Part shown: positions 20,437 to 28,353 of the stretch, piece by piece
Numbering within the stretch: the first letter of the stretch is position 1
How the letters are laid out: each line of letters opens with the position of its first letter
IMG/VR virus record: IMGVR_UViG_3300032561_000090
Span: 1 to 30,299 of that record
From: a virus
Strand: one strand, 5' to 3'
DNA: 30,299 bases
Made by a program: the position numbers and the translations under genes
The notes under the pieces: generated by a model
Database searches by the model: none
Told to the model about the DNA's origin: nothing
The model's input: only the letters and a program-made list of their open reading frames with translations

Positions 20437-21123
20437 ATGGCTACGAGCAACACATACGCCTTCAATCCGGGGCTTGGAGAGTCCACGCTCTATGCGTTCA
20501 ATCTGTGCGGGATCCGGCAGTCTGCGCTACTTCAGGAGCACCTCGAAAGTGCCCGCATGGCGACGAACATGCTTCTGGGCCGGTGGAGCAGCCAAGGCGT
20601 TAACCTCTGGGCGGTAGACCTGCAATGCGTCAACCTGACGCAGGGCGTCTGCACCTACAGCGTGCCTTCCAACACCATCGTGATGTTGGACGCCTACATC
20701 CGCCAGAGCACCGGCAGCGTCGTTGACCGCATCATCATGCCGATCAGCCGCACGGAGTACGCCTCGTACCCCAACAAGGCGCAGCAGGGCTTTCCGACGA
20801 CCTTCTGGTTCGACCGCCTCCTGTCGCCCACCGTGACCCTCTGGCCCGTACCGGACGGCACCGTATCTCAGTTGCGGTACTACCGCGTGCGTCAGATTCA
20901 GGACGGTGTCTTGGCCGACGACGCGCAGGTCGAGGTGCCGTACTACTTCTTGGAAGCCTTCGTCTTTGGCCTAGCCCAACGACTGGCGATGATCTGGGCA
21001 CCCGACAAGGTTGCCATGCTGAAGCCTCTGGCCGACGAATCCTATGCTATCGCTGCCGCTCAGAACATTGAGACCGCAGCCCAATATATATCGCCCACGA
21101 TCTCCTCCTACTTCAGGCCGTAA
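20437..21123 (+). CDS. Head-tail adaptor protein (P22 gp4 / T7 gp11-like)
   Basis: The 228-residue protein is helical at the N-terminus with ARMATNMLLGRWSSQGVNLWAVD (residues 39-61), the most conserved part of podovirus adaptor proteins. It then has a beta insert (YSVPSNTIVMLDAYIRQ, about 74-90), a GFPTTFWFDRLLSPTVTLWPVPD stretch (about 117-139), and a helical C-terminal part (YFLEAFVFGLAQRLAMIWAPDK). Such proteins join the portal ring to the tail nozzle. The SD is weak, and the gene follows a structured intergenic region, so it may begin a new message. A second adaptor-like protein lies at 24854-25624. Family call is from overall pattern, so gp4 versus gp11 type is not settled. Confidence 0.65.
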   Translation: MATSNTYAFNPGLGESTLYAFNLCGIRQSALLQEHLESARMATNMLLGRWSSQGVNLWAVDLQCVNLTQGVCTYSVPSNTIVMLDAYIRQSTGSVVDRIIMPISRTEYASYPNKAQQGFPTTFWFDRLLSPTVTLWPVPDGTVSQLRYYRVRQIQDGVLADDAQVEVPYYFLEAFVFGLAQRLAMIWAPDKVAMLKPLADESYAIAAAQNIETAAQYISPTISSYFRP

Positions 21124-21126
21124 GCC

Positions 21127-21879
21127 ATGGGCTACGCCTCACGAGCAGGTCGGGCGAGGACGAATGCCGCCAACCCGCAAGCGCACGCTATTTGCGACCG
21201 CTGCGGGTTTCGGTACAACTTCGTCGACCTGACGTGGCAGTTTGAGTGGCGCGGAGCCACCCTCCAGAACATCAAGATTCTGGTCTGCAACACCTGTCTA
21301 GATACACCGCAGGAGAACGTCCGGGCCATTGTTATCCCGGCCGATCCGACGCCTATCGTCAACGCTCGCGTGCAGGACTTCGTCGCGGCTTCGACGGACG
21401 ATATTGCCTTCGCGGGGTCCGTCATCGACCCGAAGACAGGCATCCCGATGCCGTCCCAGAGCGTTCTGGCCGACAATGCCGGGAACAATCTCGTGGTGCA
21501 GCCCATCGGCCCCAATCCGAATGGCGTGGGCGATGGCCTGACGCAGCAGGCGTTGATGCCTCAGTTTGAATCGACCGCCTACAGCGTCCTGCTGCCGGTG
21601 GCGTCGGTTCTGGCTAACGGGACGACCACGATTACGGTCACCTGTAGCGCCCCTCACGGCCTCTCGACCGGAGCGGCTATCTCGGCCCTCGGCCTGAGCA
21701 ACAAGGCCGCAAACGGGTTCTACACGGTCACCGTGACCACGGCGACGGCGTTTACTTACCGGATCAGCCAGATTTCGCCCATCGCGGCGGGCTCCTTGCT
21801 GACCTCGACGACCCGAATCGTCACCGCCTATGTGACCGGCCCGTACAACTTCAACCAGATCCCGCAGACGGGTAACTAA
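21127..21879 (+). CDS. Zinc-ribbon virion protein with Ig-like domain
   Basis: Residues 23-26 (CDRC) and 54-57 (CNTC) are two CxxC knuckles separated by strands (FRYNFVDLTWQFEWRG), a classic zinc ribbon. The 'iCdrCgf.y....L.wq..w.g..l....lvC..Cld.PqE' block is common in phage proteins encoded next to adaptors. After a low-complexity middle (70-155), residues about 170-225 read CSAPHGLSTGAAISALGLSN..NGFYTVTVTTATAFTYRI, a small beta module repeatedly used in phage tail proteins. It begins three bases after the adaptor stop, with almost no SD, so translation is probably coupled. Its role is likely structural in the tail. A DNA-contact role for the ribbon is speculative. Confidence 0.65.
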   Translation: MGYASRAGRARTNAANPQAHAICDRCGFRYNFVDLTWQFEWRGATLQNIKILVCNTCLDTPQENVRAIVIPADPTPIVNARVQDFVAASTDDIAFAGSVIDPKTGIPMPSQSVLADNAGNNLVVQPIGPNPNGVGDGLTQQALMPQFESTAYSVLLPVASVLANGTTTITVTCSAPHGLSTGAAISALGLSNKAANGFYTVTVTTATAFTYRISQISPIAAGSLLTSTTRIVTAYVTGPYNFNQIPQTGN

Positions 21880-21880
21880 A

Positions 21881-22171
21881 ATGGCAAATGTTGCAATCCC
21901 AAACCTGCCCACGGTCACTTCGGTGACGGGTCTGGAGCAGATTCCGGCGGTCCAGAACGGCGTCACGGTACGCCTGACGGCGGCTCAGATCGCAGGGCTG
22001 ACGCCTGTCGGCTCGATTTACACCGTCGCAACTCTCCCGGCCAGTCCGATCAAAGGCCAAAGCGCCTTCGTCTCTGACGCCACGTCCCCGACGTTTCTTG
22101 GGATCGTGACGGGCGGCGGCTCGACCTTCACCCGTGTCTTTTTCAACGGCAGCAACTGGGTTGCCGGATAG
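21881..22171 (+). CDS. Small tail-fibre-associated protein
   Basis: This 96-residue protein has an N-terminal part NLPTVTSVTGLEQIPAVQNG followed by VRLTAAQIAGL (30-40), the beta-strand-plus-helix peptide seen in many phage tail fibres. Its C-terminal part is IKGQSAFVSDATSPTFLG...FTRVFFNGSNWV (58-94), a module that normally ends fibre domains. It is therefore a short fibre or fibre accessory. It starts one base after the previous stop codon, with no clear SD. Confidence 0.65.
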   Translation: MANVAIPNLPTVTSVTGLEQIPAVQNGVTVRLTAAQIAGLTPVGSIYTVATLPASPIKGQSAFVSDATSPTFLGIVTGGGSTFTRVFFNGSNWVAG

Positions 22172-22179
22172 GAATCACC

Positions 22180-22488
22180 ATGGCTAACACCTATACAACC
22201 ACAGTCACCTCACTAGAGACAGCGACGGTTAACGGCCTCGATAACGTCGTCGTCGTTATCAATTGGCAGATCAGTGGTACGGACGGCACGAACACGGTCT
22301 CCTACAACGGCTCCAATGTCATTGGCGCGCCGGACCCAACCAATTTTGTGGCGTACTTTAGCCTGACGCAGGCACAGGTACTGGCGTGGATCCTGAATCC
22401 ACTGACCGCGACCGCCATGGCGAATATCGATCAGGCACTTGCTCTAATGTCCAACCCACCGGCACCGACGCCGCTTCCTTGGGGCTAA
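22180..22488 (+). CDS. Small hypothetical phage protein
   Basis: The 102-residue protein reads as a beta-hairpin part (TYTTTVTSLETATVNGLDNVVVVINWQISGTDGTNTVSYNG), then a helical half with FSLTQAQVLAWILNP and ATAMANIDQALALMSNPP. Its 'v...W...gtDg......g' pattern is shared with small phage proteins of unknown function. AGGAA (22170-22174) is well placed. It stands among tail-fibre accessory genes, so a tail role is guessed from context only. Confidence 0.6.
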   Translation: MANTYTTTVTSLETATVNGLDNVVVVINWQISGTDGTNTVSYNGSNVIGAPDPTNFVAYFSLTQAQVLAWILNPLTATAMANIDQALALMSNPPAPTPLPWG

Positions 22489-22491
22489 TCC

Positions 22492-23139
22492 ATGACTGGC
22501 ACAGCAACAGTATCGTTTTGGGGCGCTGCAGGCGGCGGTGGTGGCGGGTTTACGCCGCAAACTGTTGTTATTACAACGACAGGCTCGTTCACTCAAGCGA
22601 TCCCCACTGGCGCGACCAACATGGTCATTGAAGTCTGGGCCGGTGGCGGTGGCGGTGGCGGTTACGATACGACCAATACGAATCCCGGCGGCGGTGGCGG
22701 TGCGGGTGCGTATGCCATTACTGCAACCGCTTACAACGTCAGCACGGCGTCGGGGCAGACAATTGTCGGTTCGGTTGGTGCGGGTGGTTTGGGTGGCGCG
22801 TCAAATCTTAGCGGCGGTAATAACGGCTCAATCGGAACGTCGTCGCTCATCAATACATCGGGAACTTACGCAAGCATCAATGCGATTACTGTTAACCCCG
22901 GAAATTTTGGTAACAAGGGATCGGTAGGAACAGGTGGTGCCGGTGGTACAACAACAACCGCAACCAACTGGACATCGACGGCAGGTGGTAATGGACAGTC
23001 GGGAACAACAACAGGAGCGGGTGGTATTCCTGTTACCGGTGTACATGGAGGCCCTTATGGCGGAGGCGGCGCGGGTGGCGCGGGTACAGGTACTGCGCCG
23101 TCCGGATCTAACGGCGCCGTCGTCTTCTACTTCACTTGA
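22492..23139 (+). CDS. Glycine-rich tail adhesin-like protein
   Basis: This 215-residue protein contains WAGGGGGGG and several further Gly runs (GGGGGAGAY, GAGGLGG, GGPYGGGGAGGAG). The opening SFTQAIPTGATNMVIEVWAGGGGGG (about 31-55) is the hallmark of the phage 'glycine-rich domain', found in tail fibres and adhesins where polyglycine-II-like sheets hold variable recognition loops. The end, NGAVVFYF, matches the family terminus. It is almost free of Lys, Arg and acidic residues, like the giant fibre, and lies in a tail-fibre neighbourhood. It could be a second, small receptor-binding protein or a fibre tip. The ATG follows the previous stop by three bases. Confidence 0.65.
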   Translation: MTGTATVSFWGAAGGGGGGFTPQTVVITTTGSFTQAIPTGATNMVIEVWAGGGGGGGYDTTNTNPGGGGGAGAYAITATAYNVSTASGQTIVGSVGAGGLGGASNLSGGNNGSIGTSSLINTSGTYASINAITVNPGNFGNKGSVGTGGAGGTTTTATNWTSTAGGNGQSGTTTGAGGIPVTGVHGGPYGGGGAGGAGTGTAPSGSNGAVVFYFT

Positions 23140-23147
23140 GATCAATC

Positions 23148-23438
23148 GTGAAAACATTCATCGCGTTGATTGCTGTCGGAGTGGTCACCTTCTCCGGCTG
23201 CTCAAGTTCATCCAACGCGCCCATTCCGGTCGCGGTCGTGACGCCTTCTTTCTGGGCGCCTAACACCTCGTTCCCCACGAATGCCGACATCAACTTTTCC
23301 GTCTCGGGCGTGGTGTTCCACGCCGTCGCCACGACGGGAGGGGAGACAGGCGCATCGCAACCCGTCATCCCCGTAAACGGAACTGCTAAAGACGGCACCG
23401 TCGTGTGGCAGTACTCCGGGCCGGGCGCAGCCGAATAA
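23148..23438 (+). CDS. Small lipoprotein with phage tail-type module
   Basis: GTG 23148 is preferred (GAG at 23138-23140, then KTFIALIAVGVVTFSGC); an in-frame TTG at 23136 overlaps the previous stop. Residues 2-17 form a signal peptide and TFSGC-SSSS fits a lipobox with the modified Cys18, although Phe at -3 is not the most typical. The mature part, with WAPNTSFPTNADINF (40-54), then VVFHAVATTGGETGASQPV and GTAKDGTVVWQYSG (76-89), resembles the small beta module of phage tail fibres (the 'GtsG...P.....g....DGtvtW' pattern). It heads the lysis cassette. It may be an outer-membrane lipoprotein acting in lysis (spanin-like position) or in exclusion of other phages; it is not long enough to be a fibre. 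Confidence 0.55.
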   Translation: MKTFIALIAVGVVTFSGCSSSSNAPIPVAVVTPSFWAPNTSFPTNADINFSVSGVVFHAVATTGGETGASQPVIPVNGTAKDGTVVWQYSGPGAAE

Positions 23439-23451
23439 CCAAGGAACCATC

Positions 23452-23688
23452 ATGGAGTTCAATCCATTGGATACGCAGAAACTTATGAGAGCGTCAGCAG
23501 GCTCACCAAGAGACCTTATGGGGGTTCTACTCGCCATTCTGGTCGCGCTTATCGCATGGATTGGCACTTCGTTGATCAATCGCGTCGATCAGTTGGCAGA
23601 GAACTTCAATTCCTACGCTTTGAGAATGGAAAACCGCGTGACTGCCATCGAGCAGAAACTGCAGACCGTCACCAAAAAGGATCCATGA
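23452..23688 (+). CDS. Membrane protein with coiled coil, inner-spanin- or holin-like
   Basis: The 78-residue protein has one clear hydrophobic segment, DLMGVLLAILVALIAWIGTSLI (about 21-42), then a charged coiled-coil (NRVDQLAENFNSYALRMENRVTAIEQKLQTV). An anchored, coiled-coil-bearing small protein in a lysis cassette resembles inner spanins or bitopic holin accessories. SD AAGGAA (23441-23446). Its stop TGA shares its last base with the next start (23688). The upstream lipoprotein would be the natural outer partner if it is a spanin. Confidence 0.5.
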   Translation: MEFNPLDTQKLMRASAGSPRDLMGVLLAILVALIAWIGTSLINRVDQLAENFNSYALRMENRVTAIEQKLQTVTKKDP

Positions 23689-24026
23689 TGTTCAAGATGC
23701 TGTCTCAGATTCCCAAATTCTTTGAATTGTTCAAGGAAGGTAAGGAAGTCGCTGATCCGGTGACGTGGAAGAATCGCACGATTGCGACCAACGCAATCCT
23801 TGCGCTTCTGGGCACGTTACTGGCCTTGGGTAAGGCGTTTGGGTTCAACGTGGAGTTGGACAGTGACACCACACAGAATCTGGCGGCGGGCGTTGTGGCT
23901 ATCGTTACTGCTTTTAACGCAGTCATGCACACCATTACGTCAGCAAGGGTTGGCGTGTCACCCAACAGCGGCAGTGGTCCCACCGAAGGAAACGCCGCTG
24001 ACAGTGATAAGCCTGCAGAAGGCTGA
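23688..24026 (+). CDS. Holin
   Basis: ATG 23688 is preferred to the adjacent ATG 23685 because AAGGA (23677-23681) is then six bases away. The 112-residue product has an N-terminal amphipathic helix, then WKNRTIATNAILALLGTLLALGKAFG with a hydrophobic segment (about 33-50), a loop with VELDSDTTQ, and LAAGVVAIVTAFNAVMHTIT (about 65-84) ending in TSARVG. This two-helix pattern, with WKNR before helix 1 and TSxRVG after helix 2, is common in phage holins that sit next to a GH24 endolysin. It would form the inner-membrane hole that releases the muramidase. Confidence 0.7.
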   Translation: MFKMLSQIPKFFELFKEGKEVADPVTWKNRTIATNAILALLGTLLALGKAFGFNVELDSDTTQNLAAGVVAIVTAFNAVMHTITSARVGVSPNSGSGPTEGNAADSDKPAEG

Positions 24027-24069
24027 ATTCGACATTGGATTTTCGTGCAACTTAACTGAGGACTGAACA

Positions 24070-24423
24070 ATGACTTTTTTCGCTACGCTTGAGCAGGACG
24101 TTGCCGCACTCGGCAAGTGGTTCAATGGCAACCCGGTTGGTGCCGCTATCGAGGCTGACTTCAAGGCCGCTGTGGCGGAATTGGAAAGCATCGCAGTGGC
24201 TGACCTTGAAAATGCGGTCAAGGTAATCGGCCTCGCGGCCCTTACCGGCTTGGCCACGGGCGGCACGGCGGGCGCCATCGCGGCGGGCATCGCCTCGGCT
24301 GAGACCGAATTCAAGTCGTTGGGTAAGGACGTCACGTCGAAGACGCTGACCACGCTTGTCACGACGGTCGTGAATCAGGTCTCGGCGGCAACGACCCCTA
24401 CGCCGGTGGCTGCGCCGGTATGA
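24070..24423 (+). CDS. Hypothetical lysis-cassette protein
   Basis: The 117-residue protein carries a helical N-terminal half (ATLEQDVAALGKWFNGNPVG...) and a weakly hydrophobic segment AALTGLATGGTAGAIAAGIA (about 56-75) that could insert in a membrane. It ends in a Thr/Pro/Ala tail. SD GAGGA (24058-24062) is well spaced. It overlaps the endolysin start by four bases (ATGA). Its place between holin and endolysin suggests an antiholin, second holin or chaperone role, but I do not recognise the family. Confidence 0.5.
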   Translation: MTFFATLEQDVAALGKWFNGNPVGAAIEADFKAAVAELESIAVADLENAVKVIGLAALTGLATGGTAGAIAAGIASAETEFKSLGKDVTSKTLTTLVTTVVNQVSAATTPTPVAAPV

Positions 24424-24851
24424 AAGTCGACGGCGACTGCCTGTCCCTTACCGAAGGCAGTGAGTCATGCCGACTCACTGCCTACCCAGATCCCGTGGGC
24501 ATCTGGACCATCGGTTACGGTCATACCGGCCCGGACGTACATCCGGGTCTGGTCATCACTCGTGAGCAGGCTGAATCGCTTTTGGAAATGGATCTGGCGC
24601 ACGCAGAACTTGCCGTGAACACCTACGTTAAGGTGCCGCTCACGCAGCACCAATTCGATGCCCTCGTGGACTTCACCTTCAACGTAGGCGCGGGCAACTT
24701 CTTCAATTCGTCTCTTTTGAAGTACTTGAACGAGAAGAATTACGTTGCGGCTGACGGCGAGTTTAAAAGATGGGATTTGGCGGGAGGCAAGAAATTGCCC
24801 GGACTGACCGCGAGACGTGCCGCTGAAGCGGCGCTGTTTGCGAAGGATTGA
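24420..24851 (+). CDS. Endolysin, GH24 muramidase (T4-lysozyme family)
   Basis: This 143-residue protein cleaves the beta-1,4 bond between MurNAc and GlcNAc in peptidoglycan. The catalytic triad is readable: Glu15, Asp24 and Thr30 in the ESCRLTAYPD...TIGYGHT pattern (residues 15-36), equivalent to T4 Glu11, Asp20 and Thr26. The C-terminal half has QHQFDALVDFTFNVGAGNFFNSSLLKYLN (76-104) and LPGLTARRAAEAALF (125-139), as in this family. No signal or SAR segment is visible, so it should need the holin to reach the wall. It starts in an ATGA overlap with the upstream gene. The single-domain form suits a Gram-negative host. Confidence 0.9.
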   Translation: MKVDGDCLSLTEGSESCRLTAYPDPVGIWTIGYGHTGPDVHPGLVITREQAESLLEMDLAHAELAVNTYVKVPLTQHQFDALVDFTFNVGAGNFFNSSLLKYLNEKNYVAADGEFKRWDLAGGKKLPGLTARRAAEAALFAKD

Positions 24852-24853
24852 CC

Positions 24854-25624
24854 ATGGCTAATACGACGCCACTGACTTACAACGGGTACGTTAACCAGAT
24901 CGCCACCATGGCCGTCGTCAACACGACGACGGTCAACGGTGTCGTTCAGGGCGTCGATGCGGCCTTCAACGCGATCCTCCCGCAGATGCTGAACTATGCG
25001 GAACTCCGCATACAGCGCGACATGGACCTACTGCCGTCCATTGTCTCGCGCAGTTACACGCTGACGCCCTACACCAACCTGCTTCAGATCTCGGTAGACG
25101 ACTTTGTCACCGTGCAGACGATGCAGATCACTCAGCCGTACCTGCCTGCCGTCACGCTTCAGCCGGTATCGAAAGAATACCTGCAGATGGTGTTTGGAAA
25201 TCCCAACACGCTTGGCGTCCCATCATTTTTTGCGATGACGGGCGGCGATCTGGCGTCGGGTGGAAGCACCTACAACAACATCCTGTTTGGCCCGTACGCT
25301 GACGAGATCTATCCCGTCACGCTCTACGGCACCATCCGCACGCCGACGCTGTACGAATTCGCCAACACGGCGCAGGCGAACACCTCGACAACGTTCATCA
25401 GCACCTACCTGCCCGATCTTTTGATCATGGCTTCCATGGTTTACATCAGTGCGTATCAGCGCAACTTCGGTCGCATGAGCGACGATCCGGCCATGGCACA
25501 GAGTTACGAGGGTCAGTACCAGAGCCTCAAGAACGCGGCGGTCATCGAGGAGTACCGGAAGAAATTCCAAGGCTCCGCGTGGTCGTCTATGTCTGTCCCG
25601 CAGGGCGCGACGCCGACGAGATAA
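24854..25624 (+). CDS. Second adaptor-like tail protein (gp11-like)
   Basis: ATG 24854 is preferred because AAGGA (24843-24847) is six bases upstream; an in-frame TTG lies at 24848. The 256-residue product has an N-terminal helical part, NYAELRIQRDMDLLPSIVSR (about 51-70), the family's core 'AE.RI.RdldL' motif, a beta region (FVTVQTMQITQPYLPAVTLQPVSKEYLQMVF) and a C-terminal helix with YLPDLLIMASMVYISAYQRNFG. Proteins with this layout couple head and tail in podoviruses. It is followed immediately by the nozzle gene, the normal order gp11-gp12 in T7-like tails. Two adaptor-like genes, separated by about 3.7 kb, are present in this phage. Confidence 0.6.
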   Translation: MANTTPLTYNGYVNQIATMAVVNTTTVNGVVQGVDAAFNAILPQMLNYAELRIQRDMDLLPSIVSRSYTLTPYTNLLQISVDDFVTVQTMQITQPYLPAVTLQPVSKEYLQMVFGNPNTLGVPSFFAMTGGDLASGGSTYNNILFGPYADEIYPVTLYGTIRTPTLYEFANTAQANTSTTFISTYLPDLLIMASMVYISAYQRNFGRMSDDPAMAQSYEGQYQSLKNAAVIEEYRKKFQGSAWSSMSVPQGATPTR

Positions 25625-25627
25625 GAC

Positions 25628-27961
25628 ATGCCCCACTCAAGCGTAAAACTGAAGCCCGGAGTTGATCTTAACGAGACGCCCACCCTCAACGAGGCGGGCT
25701 TTTCGTTCAGCAACCTTATTCGCTTCATCTACGATTCGACTTTGGGTGCCCTTATTCAAAAATTGGGCGGTTGGACGAAGTTTTACCCTTATTCGTTCAG
25801 CCAAACCATTCGGGCTCTTTGGGCTTGGGAGACGACGCAGTCCGTGGCATTCCTTGCCATCGGTACGCAATCTCCAAGCCCTTCTACGGCGGCGTCTCTT
25901 TTGGTCATTCCGCAGGGTGGCAACTCTCAGGACATTACGCCGACCTATACAGTCAACAACATTGCGGCATCCGTTAACGCGCCAACGCTTGGAAGCCCGT
26001 ACTTTGTCATCAATGACTCAGTCGTAACGGGCATCACCAGTTACGACTCTGTTTACATCGCGACGCACATCTCGGTGGGCGGCGTCATCCTTTTTGGCCT
26101 GTACCAATGCGATCCCAATGGGTATCTGAGTTCTGGCAGTTACTCTGTCATGGCCACGGACATCCTTGGCAATGCGATAGGCCCTAATCCGATCATAGAA
26201 GCCACTACGGCCGCGAGCGGCACAGGGTCCACGGCGACCATCTCTTTTGCCGCGCTGCCTGTAGCGCCTCCCGTGGGCTCTACCGTCACGGTAGGCGGCG
26301 GAATCTCCCCAAGCGGATATGCCGGTACTTATACGATAACGGCGTCGTCCACTACGTCTGTTTCGTACGCAAACACCACGACCGGCTCGCAGACGGTGGC
26401 GGGGACCATTTCCATCCTGAACGCGGCGTCTCTCGCGCAGTTCACGACGACATCCAACTCCTCCATCGTCACAGTGACCCTCCTGAATCATGGCTATTCG
26501 GTGGGATCCACTTACCCCGTATTGATATCGACTTCGTTGAATGGCGTCACGCTGTACGGAAATTACATCGTTCAATCCGTCGTCAACGTGGATCAGTTCA
26601 CCATCACCGTAGGCAATACGGCGACAGGAGCAGGATCCGCCTACATCAACGGCAATCAGGCTCGATACATTTACAATTTTGGCGTGGGCGCCATCCCTGC
26701 CGGTACCGGGTACGGCATTGGGACGTATGGCTCAGGGGGCTACGGAACAGGCACGGCCGTTACGCCGTCTACCGGGACAAAAATTGTCGCCTACGACTGG
26801 ACGCTTGACAACTGGGGCGAGATTCTGATCGGCGTTGCCGTCAACGATGCGGGGTACAGCGGTACACCTTACTCGCCCATTTACGCATGGAACGGCTCAG
26901 GCGGATCGCCAACGGCAGTCACGATCCCCAACTGCCCTCCGGTCAATGAAGGCGTCTTTATGGCGATGCCTCAGCGCCAATTGGTTGCCTACGGAACAAC
27001 CTTTACGGGCATTCAGGATCCGCTTTTGATTCGTTGGTGCGACGTAAACAATTTCAGCGTCTGGGTTGGGCAGATTACCAATCAGGCCGGGTCCTACCGA
27101 CTTCCCAAGGGCTCTAAAATTGTGGGGGCCATTCAGGGTCCTCAACAGGGCCTGATATGGACGGATATTGGCCTTTGGGCGATGCAGTACGTCGGCACCC
27201 CCGACATTTACTCGTTCAACGAAATCGGATCGGGCTGCGGCTTGATTGCCAAGAAGGCTGCAGCGGCCCTTAACGGCATCGTCTATTGGATGGGGCCATC
27301 GCAGTTCTACATGCTCTCTGGGAGCGGCGTAGAGCCATTGCCTTGCCCTGTCTGGGACGTGATCTTCCAGAACCTTGATCAGACCAACTTATCCAAAATT
27401 CGCGTTGCGGTGAATTCGCGCTTTGGCGAGGTCAGTTGGTACTACCCGACGACGACCAGTAATGGCGAAGTATCAAATTACATCAAATTTAACGCTTACC
27501 TAAACGTCTGGGACTTCGGCTCGCTTGGAAGAACGGCTTGGATTGATCAGTCGGTTCTGGGACCGCCCATTGGTGCCGACCCTTCTTCTGGGTATATCTA
27601 TCAGCATGAAACGTCTACAGACGCAGATGGACAGCCTTTGTTGGCGTCTTTTCAGACGGGTTACTTTGCTCTAAACGAAGGCGATCTGAAGACGTTTGTT
27701 GATCAAGTCTGGCCCGACATGAAGTGGGGTTACTACAACGGGTCGCAAAACGCGACGGTCAACCTGACTTTTTATGTGGCCGACTATCCGGGTCAAACGC
27801 CGATTCAGTATGGGCCCTATTCGCTAACTCAGCAGACAACCTTCATCACGCCAAGGTTTAGGTGCCGTCTCGTCTCGATAAGTCTTTCGAGTAACGATGT
27901 CGGTACTTTCTGGCGATTGGGTAACATCCGTTATCGAAGTCAGCAGGATGGTAAATTCTAA
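25628..27961 (+). CDS. Tail nozzle / tubular protein (P22 gp10, T7 gp12-like)
   Basis: The 777-residue protein begins with PGVDLNETPTLNEAGFSFSNLIRF..LGALIQKLGGWTKFYP, a stretch typical of podovirus nozzle proteins (tail tubular protein B), where a 'GLlqKlGGw' segment starts a beta-propeller-like body. The middle carries a repeated beta module (STVTVGGGISPSGYAGTYTITAS and YPVLISTSLNGVTLYGNYIVQS, about 218-310) inserted in the body, and the C-terminal half (RWCDVNNFSVWVGQ..., about 464 on, GSKIVGAIQGPQQGLIWT) is the family's characteristic sequence. The protein forms the distal tube through which DNA leaves. It starts three bases after the adaptor stop and overlaps the next gene at TAATG. Confidence 0.75.
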   Translation: MPHSSVKLKPGVDLNETPTLNEAGFSFSNLIRFIYDSTLGALIQKLGGWTKFYPYSFSQTIRALWAWETTQSVAFLAIGTQSPSPSTAASLLVIPQGGNSQDITPTYTVNNIAASVNAPTLGSPYFVINDSVVTGITSYDSVYIATHISVGGVILFGLYQCDPNGYLSSGSYSVMATDILGNAIGPNPIIEATTAASGTGSTATISFAALPVAPPVGSTVTVGGGISPSGYAGTYTITASSTTSVSYANTTTGSQTVAGTISILNAASLAQFTTTSNSSIVTVTLLNHGYSVGSTYPVLISTSLNGVTLYGNYIVQSVVNVDQFTITVGNTATGAGSAYINGNQARYIYNFGVGAIPAGTGYGIGTYGSGGYGTGTAVTPSTGTKIVAYDWTLDNWGEILIGVAVNDAGYSGTPYSPIYAWNGSGGSPTAVTIPNCPPVNEGVFMAMPQRQLVAYGTTFTGIQDPLLIRWCDVNNFSVWVGQITNQAGSYRLPKGSKIVGAIQGPQQGLIWTDIGLWAMQYVGTPDIYSFNEIGSGCGLIAKKAAAALNGIVYWMGPSQFYMLSGSGVEPLPCPVWDVIFQNLDQTNLSKIRVAVNSRFGEVSWYYPTTTSNGEVSNYIKFNAYLNVWDFGSLGRTAWIDQSVLGPPIGADPSSGYIYQHETSTDADGQPLLASFQTGYFALNEGDLKTFVDQVWPDMKWGYYNGSQNATVNLTFYVADYPGQTPIQYGPYSLTQQTTFITPRFRCRLVSISLSSNDVGTFWRLGNIRYRSQQDGKF

Positions 27962-28353
27962 TGGCCGCTTCACTTAGTGACATCCTGTCAGCACTCAAGA
28001 ATGGTGTGATTGCCATCAACAATCTGGCATCAGCCTATTCTTATTCTTTGATTTCTCAGTCCGCGCTTACGACGACAACAAATGTCATTTACACGGCAGG
28101 GTCTTCTTCGACCGTTTACCTAAATGACATTTGTTTTTGCAACACGACTGGAAGTGCAGTTTCTGTGAATTTGTATTTGGTTCCTACCAACTCTGCGGTG
28201 GGAACTGGGAACGCTTTGTTCTACGGACTGAGCATTCCCGCGAACACAACCTATCATTGGACGGGCACTCAAGTCCTTAATAGCGGCGGCACAATTCAAG
28301 CATCCGCTTCTGCGGCCGGGTGTACCTTGATGATCTCCGGGAGGGTAGCGTAA
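27961..28353 (+). CDS. Small beta-rich virion protein
   Basis: ATG 27961 shares its first base with the nozzle stop (TAATG), indicating coupled translation. The 130-residue protein has an N-terminal helix (LSDILSALKNGVIAINNLASA) and then strands with the pattern SSSTVYLNDICFCNTTGSAVSVNLYLVP (about 49-76) and ANTTYHWTGTQVLNSGGTIQASASAAG. This 'ttti.dI.v.NtTgsavtv.lylv..g' jelly-roll-like module is common in phage tail accessory proteins of unknown role. The gene following it also overlaps by one base. Confidence 0.65.
   Translation: MAASLSDILSALKNGVIAINNLASAYSYSLISQSALTTTTNVIYTAGSSSTVYLNDICFCNTTGSAVSVNLYLVPTNSAVGTGNALFYGLSIPANTTYHWTGTQVLNSGGTIQASASAAGCTLMISGRVA

Noticed and set aside
23556-23687. 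Upstream start for the holin
   Set aside because: It would overlap the membrane/coiled-coil gene by over 130 bases; ATG 23688 has an SD and the usual one-base overlap.
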